8,207 nt of DNA from JBFHES01 sp041584015 (lineage in GTDB: Bacteria > Bacteroidota > Bacteroidia > Bacteroidales > M50B96): NCBI GenBank assembly GCA_041584015.1, contig JBFHES010000209.1, positions 1 to 8,207 on the forward strand. The letters are read 5' to 3'. The translations under genes were made by a program, and so were the position numbers. Below the pieces are notes generated by a model that made no database searches, had not been told where the DNA came from, and saw nothing but the letters and a program-made list of their open reading frames with translations. Every line of letters begins with the position of its first letter. Positions within the stretch are counted from its first letter, which is position 1. Positions 1-4,902 of this stretch are shown here, in pieces.

Positions 1-788
1 TCTCGTTCCGCCTCGTTACGTGCTACAGAAGCATGCAAGAATTCCACTTTAGCGATCATTCCGTTATCGAACAGCTTTTGCGCATTCGTAGCATGTGACT
101 CCATAACATCCAATGTTTGCTCTCGAACCTGCACCACTTGCAAACCAAGTGCTAATCCATAATAGCGGCTTACCAGTTCTGTCAGCAAGCTACCTTCTGT
201 ATGCCGTAATTGCTCATTACTAATATTCACCCGAACTTTAGCAGCATCATTAGCTCCTTTAATCTTCCCACCGGTTAATAAAGGCCAGGTAAAATCTGCA
301 GTTAACGATGCAAACTCCTTCTCCTGAATGAGTTTATCCCATTCACCATTTGCTACTTCGTCACCTGCAGCTAACAATTGATCGCGCACAATTTGGGTAC
401 TCATCTCATCAGGCAATACGGGCATAATGGTGTTGGTTACCGGATCGGGATTAGCAACACCACTGAAGTTACCGTAAGTACCGAGCGTCTGATACAAAGG
501 GGTAATTGCATCGGCAACTGGCGTTAAATCCAAATGTAAATCTTCCGACATTGCCGCCGCCTTTGCATTAACCGAAAGCTGCGGCAAATACAAACCACGC
601 TTGGATCTGAGTTCATACTCTTTTTGTTTAATGTGCTGCCTTGCCTGTTGCAAAGCCGGGTTTTGTTGCTCCATTAGCTGCATGGCATCTTCGAATGTCA
701 TGAGCTGCGTTTGCTGCTGACCATGAGCCATGGCAGACCAGAACAGCACCATAATAATGGTACTGCACACTTGTTTTCTTGTATTCAT
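1..788 (-). CDS. TolC-family outer-membrane efflux channel (3' end outside window)
   Basis: This is the first 262 codons of an outer-membrane efflux protein; the remainder lies beyond the left edge. TolC-type proteins form trimeric channels that carry substrates from an inner-membrane pump and a periplasmic adaptor across the outer membrane. Residues 1-23 are a signal peptide (basic start, hydrophobic core, cleavage after AHG). Residues 30-60 (TFEDAMQLMEQQNPALQQAR) are the typical first helix of the OEP repeat. An alpha-helical stretch around 195-262 contains LFDNGMIAKVEFLHASVARN, the usual OEP helix with the G-x(n)-A pattern. Residues 95-155 form an insertion between barrel strands; such inserts are common in Bacteroidota. 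The ATG is 6 nt after the stop of the TetR gene, so the two are probably co-transcribed. Pump and adaptor genes would be expected further left. The family call is firm; the substrate is unknown. Confidence 0.93.
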   Translation of the reverse strand, partial: MNTRKQVCSTIIMVLFWSAMAHGQQQTQLMTFEDAMQLMEQQNPALQQARQHIKQKEYELRSKRGLYLPQLSVNAKAAAMSEDLHLDLTPVADAITPLYQTLGTYGNFSGVANPDPVTNTIMPVLPDEMSTQIVRDQLLAAGDEVANGEWDKLIQEKEFASLTADFTWPLLTGGKIKGANDAAKVRVNISNEQLRHTEGSLLTELVSRYYGLALGLQVVQVREQTLDVMESHATNAQKLFDNGMIAKVEFLHASVARNEAER

Positions 789-794
789 TGTGGG

Positions 795-1376
795 TTACGT
801 TAAAATCTTATTGATCAGATATAAGAGGTGTTCCTCGTCCTTTTTTGTTAGTTTAATTTGCCTCGCATTCTTTTTATAACGCTGATTTATAAATTGAATG
901 GTATTAATAAATAGTAGCAAATAAAGATCATCTTCATTTAAGTGCTCATCTAATTGACCCGATGCATGTCCCAGATCCTTTAGCTTATGTATAATATCGA
1001 ATGTGCTCTCGTGAATTTTCTTGTCCAATATAAAACTGTAATCGTTGGTTAATACGTACAAAAACTTCACTTTAATGGGATCGGCATTGGCCATATTGAA
1101 AAAGTGATGAATTAGATTTTCAATGGTCTCATTAAATGTTGAGTCAAGCTCACTCAGCTCTTTAAAACGCACAACAATCTCCTGATATACATCTTGCAAA
1201 AGTGAATTCACCAATTCATATTTGCCTTTATAATGCATGTAAAAATAACCAGAGGCCACTTTTGCATCTTTTGCAATAAGCATTGCCGAAGCCCCACCAA
1301 AACCACGCTCCACCACTAATTTCATGGTCGACTGCTTTAGCCTTTCAATTTTTGTTACATCAGTTATTCGTGCCAT
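795..1376 (-). CDS. TetR/AcrR-family repressor of the efflux operon
   Basis: A 193-residue transcriptional regulator. The N-terminal TetR DNA-binding domain spans about residues 5-55, with the helix-turn-helix SAMLIAKDAKVASGYFYMHY followed by the usual K-x-ELV. The helical C-terminal part binds a ligand and dimerises in this family. I chose the ATG at 1376 (MARITDV). The in-frame ATG 30 nt further upstream would begin inside the palindromic operator at 1395-1410 and adds ten residues not typical of the family. The gene is followed after 6 nt by the TolC gene, the usual layout of a self-regulated RND or ABC efflux operon in Bacteroidota. Repression of its own operon, relieved by a toxic or lipophilic ligand, is inferred from layout and operator, not shown. 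Family certain, role likely. Confidence 0.93.
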   Translation of the reverse strand: MARITDVTKIERLKQSTMKLVVERGFGGASAMLIAKDAKVASGYFYMHYKGKYELVNSLLQDVYQEIVVRFKELSELDSTFNETIENLIHHFFNMANADPIKVKFLYVLTNDYSFILDKKIHESTFDIIHKLKDLGHASGQLDEHLNEDDLYLLLFINTIQFINQRYKKNARQIKLTKKDEEHLLYLINKILT

Positions 1377-1394
1377 TTTCAATTGAATTAATAA

Positions 1395-1410
1395 ATGAAT
1401 GTTCATTCAT
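1395..1410. promoter_or_regulatory. TetR operator palindrome, efflux operon
   Basis: ATGAATG-TT-CATTCAT is a perfect inverted repeat with 7-bp arms and a 2-bp centre, lying 18 bp before the chosen repressor start. It overlaps the expected transcription start given the -7 box at 1421-1428, so binding here would block initiation. TGAATG/CATTCA half-sites are known for TetR-family regulators, for example the Bacillus FadR consensus. That this TetR protein is the one binding here is inference. Confidence 0.78.
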
Positions 1411-1420
1411 AAATACGATG

Positions 1421-1428
1421 CAAATGTA
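1421..1428 (-). promoter_or_regulatory. -7 box, tetR-tolC operon
   Basis: The minus strand reads TACATTTG, a perfect match to the Bacteroidota -7 element TAnnTTTG. It predicts a start near 1414 and a leader of about 38 nt. No clear -33 TTTG is found at the expected distance upstream. Confidence 0.6.
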
Positions 1429-1527
1429 AAACTTATTTTGTTACTCTTGAGTTTTTTTAGCATAATTTACAAAATAACATTTCGCTGCCATTGCCCCTCA
1501 ATTAAGGCTTTAACCAAAATCCTATCG

Positions 1528-1564
1528 CAAAAAACAAAAGGCCCATGCAAAATTGCAAAGGCCT
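1528..1564 (-). terminator. Rho-independent terminator after the membrane-protein pair
   Basis: On the minus strand AGGCC pairs with GGCCT (1560-1564 with 1539-1543). The inner TTGCA/TGCAA pairing (1553-1557 with 1546-1550) is separated from it by a 2-nt internal mismatch. The stem is followed by TTTTGTTTTTTG. It lies 23 nt past the stop of the 387-residue membrane protein and ends that operon before the efflux operon promoter. Confidence 0.8.
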
Positions 1565-1586
1565 CCTGATTGTTAAAAAAGCGAGA

Positions 1587-2750
1587 TTACTTATTTCGAA
1601 GCTTCTTAATAAAAACTACAAAGTAAGCTATGTTGAGTGCTATACTAAGTATAGCAGCGATTAGCATAAGATTGTATGATCTTGGCACCATGAGTTCCAT
1701 TTGCTCTGTGAATCGTGGGAATGTGAAATAGTACATAAACCAGGCAGCCAGCGTAAAAGCGCGGGCCTGCAACCAGGTGCCCTTTTTTATAAATAGTGCT
1801 GGAATAGTACATGCCAATATCACCATAAATTGAGCTGACGTTGAGCCGGGAAAGTTAAGATACACGTAAACAATGTTCCAAACATCATAGGCCAAAATCC
1901 ACAATACCGCCATACCCGGCCAAACCATATCTTTCATTTTTGTGCGGTCGGCTCCAATTTGTTTCCATCCATAAAACAGGGTAACGATGCTCAGGATGCC
2001 AGCAATTCCATTCAATATGTTAGGCAAATATCCCATTGAAAAATCCTGTGAGACAGCCTCAGCGATATTTACAGCAAGAAATAATGCGGCTACTAATTTT
2101 ACAAAATCTCTATTCCCAAACGACTCCCTGTACCGTATGGCTGTAAACCAAATAACTGCAAAAACCACAGAGTAAATTTTCACCCATTTAAACCAATAGG
2201 TAACCCCTTGCTGCGACCAAACCAATGGTGTAAGTATCAATGGCAATAAAACAAAGAAGATGATAGTTGCCCATTTACTTCTTCTAAAAAGTTCATTCAA
2301 CATAATAAGCACTAGCAGGATCATGATCCAGTGTATGATAGCCAGCCAATGGGAATAGGGTTTTACCTTTCCAACATAGCCATCATTTTCATAGCTAAGG
2401 GTCGATTCATTTTCAACGCGTAGCGAGGCTCCATCGAAATCTGATATTTCATCACCTGCTAAGCTGCTTACAATTATTTTGTCTCCCTCCTGCCGCCAGG
2501 TTTTTAGCTCAACAACATTGTCCTTTCCTCCATATTGCTTAATAACTTGCAAACTGCCGTCTTCTTTAAAATCCAGCCGATAGAAAAAGGCACCTTCACC
2601 CGATTTGCCATCAACAATACTTTGCCATGTACCGGCTTTAAATTTAGCAAACTCAGGTGAGTGCTGTGCAGCAAGGCTGCTAGTGCCTAGAACTGCGAAA
2701 ATCAGCAATAACAGACACGCTTTAATATTTGGTTTCCTTATACTTTTCAT
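1587..2750 (-). CDS. Membrane protein with N-terminal lipocalin-like domain, DUF5692-like
   Basis: A 387-residue protein of unknown function. Residues 1-29 are a signal peptide ending SLAAQ. Residues 36-130 are beta-rich and lipocalin-like: the GTW motif at 40-42, then strands containing RLDFKEDGSLQVI and TWRQEGDKIIV, probably outside the cytoplasmic membrane. From 134 on there are about nine hydrophobic segments (134-154, 160-179, 189-206, 216-233, 243-261, 277-297, 305-321, 331-345, 358-381). The membrane part resembles the family I recall as DUF5692 (WFKWVK at 186-191, DVWNIVYVY near 289, QARAFTLAAW near 328). It is homologous to the neighbouring 274-residue protein, which lacks the signal peptide and beta domain. 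I use the ATG at 2750; the codon before it is a GTG that could also serve. It starts 11 nt after the upstream stop, so the two are co-transcribed. Family assignment is from memory; gene reality is firm. Confidence 0.85.
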   Translation of the reverse strand: MKSIRKPNIKACLLLLIFAVLGTSSLAAQHSPEFAKFKAGTWQSIVDGKSGEGAFFYRLDFKEDGSLQVIKQYGGKDNVVELKTWRQEGDKIIVSSLAGDEISDFDGASLRVENESTLSYENDGYVGKVKPYSHWLAIIHWIMILLVLIMLNELFRRSKWATIIFFVLLPLILTPLVWSQQGVTYWFKWVKIYSVVFAVIWFTAIRYRESFGNRDFVKLVAALFLAVNIAEAVSQDFSMGYLPNILNGIAGILSIVTLFYGWKQIGADRTKMKDMVWPGMAVLWILAYDVWNIVYVYLNFPGSTSAQFMVILACTIPALFIKKGTWLQARAFTLAAWFMYYFTFPRFTEQMELMVPRSYNLMLIAAILSIALNIAYFVVFIKKLRNK

Positions 2751-2761
2751 CACATTGCAGG

Positions 2762-3586
2762 TTAAAGGTGTTCGATTGATTTTTCTTTATTCTTTTTATA
2801 GAAGTACCAGATTACATATGGAACGCCTAATACGAAATTAATAACACCCCAATACTCTACTACCACAGGATTTGCAAACTGAGATGAATCCATAATTGGC
2901 GTAAAAATATCGTAAGTAGCTCTAATGAGCATATGAATTGCAAGAGTGTAAACACGTGCGGTTACATATAGCTCTGGTCGCCCTTTAATGTGCGGATAAA
3001 CCTCAGCAGCAAGAAGGATACACAATGAGCTTGCAGCGAATCCAGGGTTTTCGGCAAATACGAATGCAATGTTCCAGGTGGTGTAAATAAAATTCCATAA
3101 CGGATCAGTATAAGCTATTAAATCTCCAGGTTTGTCCTTTGAAATTGCCCAACCATTTCGTTTGCCTTTTTTCGACTTGAATAAGGGAATGGTAACAATA
3201 AGAATGACGCCAACCGCTGCGTTGAAATAGTTACCCAGCGAAAAATCTTTAAGGGTTGCTTCAAGAATGTTTAAACCCAGAATTCCGTATAAAGACCAAA
3301 GCACCCAATCCTTCTTAAAGAATTCCCAGAATTTTCCAGCGCGATTTTCATGTTGCGCAATTCTACCAAAACCAACTATAAAGGCTGTTGGTATTAATAC
3401 CGATAAAACCTTAACCCAACGAAACCAGCCTTCTAATTGGCTACTCCACAGTGGAAAAGTAAAAAGAGCAAGAAGCCAGAAGATGGCTGATAATTTGTAA
3501 TGCTTACGCATGAGTTCTACCAAAAGCATCAGAAGCACGATGTAAATTGGCATTGAAACGAGGTATTGCCATGTTGGTATATTCAT
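2762..3586 (-). CDS. Polytopic membrane protein, paralogue of the downstream gene (DUF5692-like)
   Basis: A 274-residue inner-membrane protein with about seven to eight hydrophobic segments (roughly 7-25, 32-48, 57-75, 95-112, 120-136, 163-178, 184-198, 245-262). It shares a motif series with the downstream protein in the same order: W-F-R-W-V-K at 54-59, N-I-L-E-A then DFSLG at 106-118, T-W-N-I at 170-173, and A-R-V-Y-T-L-A at 210-216. The pair therefore arose by duplication. It carries no cleavable signal peptide or soluble domain; a basic loop (KSKKGKRNGW, 138-146) probably faces the cytoplasm. No catalytic motif is recognised. The gene starts 49 nt after the regulator stop, with an operator-like repeat in the gap, so it can be read with the regulator or from its own controlled start. 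Function unknown. Confidence 0.85.
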   Translation of the reverse strand: MNIPTWQYLVSMPIYIVLLMLLVELMRKHYKLSAIFWLLALFTFPLWSSQLEGWFRWVKVLSVLIPTAFIVGFGRIAQHENRAGKFWEFFKKDWVLWSLYGILGLNILEATLKDFSLGNYFNAAVGVILIVTIPLFKSKKGKRNGWAISKDKPGDLIAYTDPLWNFIYTTWNIAFVFAENPGFAASSLCILLAAEVYPHIKGRPELYVTARVYTLAIHMLIRATYDIFTPIMDSSQFANPVVVEYWGVINFVLGVPYVIWYFYKKNKEKSIEHL

Positions 3587-3593
3587 AATAAAA

Positions 3594-3623
3594 ATTTTAT
3601 AGGTGAATAAATATTCATTTTAT
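3594..3623. promoter_or_regulatory. Second copy of the TetR operator element, before the membrane-protein pair
   Basis: A 30-bp element with the core TGAATA-AA-TATTCA at 3604-3617, an inverted repeat of 6-bp arms around 2 bp. Its flanks match the element at 4219-4248 in inverted orientation at 27 of 30 positions, including the 10-bp flank ATTTTATAGG. The core ends 17 bp before the ATG of the 274-residue protein. No TAnnTTTG box is visible in this gap, so whether a promoter lies here is open. Binding by the TetR protein encoded at 3636-4211 is inferred. Confidence 0.75.
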
Positions 3624-3635
3624 AGATAAAAAAAT

Positions 3636-4211
3636 TTACACTTTAATCATGTCCCAGCTTAACTGGAAGGCTTTATCAATACGTTCTTGCGTTAGCTTGT
3701 ACACTTTCGTAACATGCTCATCAGCTAACTCTCTTATGAAACCAAGCAGTGCCAAAAACAACATCTCATCATCCACATCACCCTTAATCAGCATTTCCTT
3801 TTTACCTCGTTGGATTAATTGATGAACAGGTGTTTTCATCGATTCAGCCATTTTCTTATGATCTATTGAGATATAAGGTGAACGGTAATATTGTTCCAAA
3901 AATATACTTTCTTCGAAATGCTCAACCCTATGCTTTAAGTAATTGGTCCATACCTTTTTCAAACCAATTCTAAAGGGCTCAGATTCATCGTAACCTTGCA
4001 TGAATCTATCAACAGATTCACCATTCAACTTATCATAAAGCTTACTAAACAGCTCTTCCTTATTTTTAAAATAGATGTATAAAGTGCCTGTTGCCAATCC
4101 AGCCTTTTTTGCCAACTTAGACATGGTAAGCCCCGCAATTCCTTCATGCAATATTAAGCGTAGGCTTGCGTCAAAAATCAGATCAACTTTATTTTCATCT
4201 TTTAATCTCAT
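3636..4211 (-). CDS. TetR/AcrR-family regulator controlling the membrane-protein/thioesterase locus
   Basis: A 191-residue regulator. The TetR HTH domain covers about residues 8-55; the helix-turn-helix and its end read MSKLAKKAGLATGTLYIYFK followed by NKEELF, a near-canonical family signature. The rest is a helical ligand and dimerisation domain with no recognised subfamily. The start ATG at 4211 is immediately downstream of a -7 box, and no in-frame alternative would keep the HTH. The gene is first in an apparent three-gene unit with the two paralogous membrane proteins and is divergent from the thioesterase gene. Matching operator elements lie on either side of it, which fits an autoregulator also controlling its neighbours. 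Ligand unknown; an acyl or other lipophilic compound is plausible given the thioesterase, but this is inference. Confidence 0.93.
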   Translation of the reverse strand: MRLKDENKVDLIFDASLRLILHEGIAGLTMSKLAKKAGLATGTLYIYFKNKEELFSKLYDKLNGESVDRFMQGYDESEPFRIGLKKVWTNYLKHRVEHFEESIFLEQYYRSPYISIDHKKMAESMKTPVHQLIQRGKKEMLIKGDVDDEMLFLALLGFIRELADEHVTKVYKLTQERIDKAFQLSWDMIKV

Positions 4212-4215
4212 GGCA

Positions 4216-4223
4216 CAAATATA
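4216..4223 (-). promoter_or_regulatory. -7 box of the tetR / membrane-protein operon
   Basis: The minus strand reads TATATTTG, a perfect TAnnTTTG. The operator core at 4225-4238 begins one base upstream, so a bound repressor would cover the promoter. The predicted transcription start (about 4209-4211) coincides with the ATG, suggesting a leaderless or nearly leaderless mRNA. No -33 element at normal spacing is seen. Confidence 0.6.
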
Positions 4224-4248
4224 ATGAATAAATATTCACCTATAAAAT
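4219..4248. promoter_or_regulatory. TetR operator element in the divergent intergenic region
   Basis: Core TGAATA-AA-TATTCA at 4225-4238, a perfect inverted repeat with a 2-bp centre, within a 30-bp element nearly identical to the one at 3594-3623 but inverted. It abuts and partly overlaps the -7 box of the regulator gene. It lies about 84 bp before the -7 box of the divergent thioesterase gene, so control of the regulator is well supported and control of the thioesterase less so. Confidence 0.78.
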
Positions 4249-4331
4249 ATATCAAACTGTTTTTCGACAGAGAAAATTATATCGAGCTCCAATACCTCCA
4301 TGATAAATGTGCGTTGGATGATGCAATTACT

Positions 4332-4339
4332 TAGCTTTG
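4332..4339 (+). promoter_or_regulatory. -7 box of the thioesterase gene
   Basis: TAGCTTTG is a perfect TAnnTTTG; a TTG at 4314-4316 lies 15 bp upstream, somewhat close for a -33 element. The predicted start near 4346 leaves about 21 nt before the ATG at 4367. The in-frame TTG at 4337 is inside this box, which argues against it as the start codon. The remainder of the 155-nt divergent region (4212-4366) holds no recognisable gene. Confidence 0.55.
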
Positions 4340-4366
4340 CCAGACGAAACCATACACACAACCCCA

Positions 4367-4837
4367 ATGAATACGACAGCAATGTTTGAGAAGCATATAG
4401 ATAATCTGGACATTTTAAGATCGGACATGAATAAGGTAACCATCCCGGATGGCTTTACTTATCAGCTTCCACCAGCAACATTTGCCGAGCTGGGCGGCGA
4501 ATTTTTAAACTATACAAAAGGCAAAGAGCTTTTTGTTAGCTTTTTTACCCACAAGAAATACAGCAATCCACAGGGAACTTTTCAAGGCGGAATGATAGCA
4601 GCGTGTTTTGACGATGCGTTTGGCCCCCTTGGAATAGTTGCTTCAAAAAACCCTGTAGTATCTATTGACATGAATATTCAGTATGTGCGCGCAGTAAAGT
4701 TATCGAGCACTATTTATATTAAAGCAACGGTAGTATCAATGAGTAGAACACTGCTATTCTTAAGAGCAGATATGTACAATGAGAAAATGAAATTACTGGC
4801 TCAGGCTTCGTCTAACCTGAATATTTTAAGGAAATAA
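4367..4837 (+). CDS. Hotdog-fold thioesterase, PaaI family
   Basis: A 156-residue, probably cytoplasmic protein of the PaaI/YbgC-like hotdog superfamily, whose members hydrolyse acyl-CoA or aryl-CoA thioesters as dimers or tetramers. The active-site segment is NPQGTFQGGMIAACFDDAFG at 67-86: the usual HGG is QGG here, and an acidic residue on the following helix (D82 or D83) is the likely catalytic one. The later strands (VVSIDMNIQYVRAV at 97-110; IYIKATVVSMSRTLLFLRAD at 116-135; LLAQASSNLNIL at the end) match the fold. I chose the ATG at 4367 because a TTG at 4337 falls in the predicted promoter; another in-frame ATG is at 4382. It is divergent from the tetR gene across a region holding an operator, the only plus-strand gene here. 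Substrate unknown. Confidence 0.85.
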   Translation: MNTTAMFEKHIDNLDILRSDMNKVTIPDGFTYQLPPATFAELGGEFLNYTKGKELFVSFFTHKKYSNPQGTFQGGMIAACFDDAFGPLGIVASKNPVVSIDMNIQYVRAVKLSSTIYIKATVVSMSRTLLFLRADMYNEKMKLLAQASSNLNILRK

Positions 4838-4902
4838 TAGACCATTCTATAAGGCACGCTGCATCCTGTCTCTATTCTCCCTTAAAACTCAGGAAACTTG
4901 CT

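Noticed and set aside
1377..1406. Upstream ATG for the first TetR gene
   Set aside because: It begins inside the operator palindrome, and the extra residues precede the usual TetR start.
4337..4366. TTG start for the thioesterase, adding ten residues
   Set aside because: The TTG is inside a perfect -7 promoter box, and the added residues are not part of the hotdog domain; ATG at 4367 is preferred.
4671..4680. Palindrome TGAATATTCA resembling the TetR operator
   Set aside because: It lacks the 2-bp centre and one arm base of the real core, and lies within conserved codons (DMNIQ) of the thioesterase.
4839..4852. Short hairpin ATAGA-ccat-TCTAT after the thioesterase
   Set aside because: Only 5 bp of AT-rich stem and no following T-tract, so not supported as a terminator.
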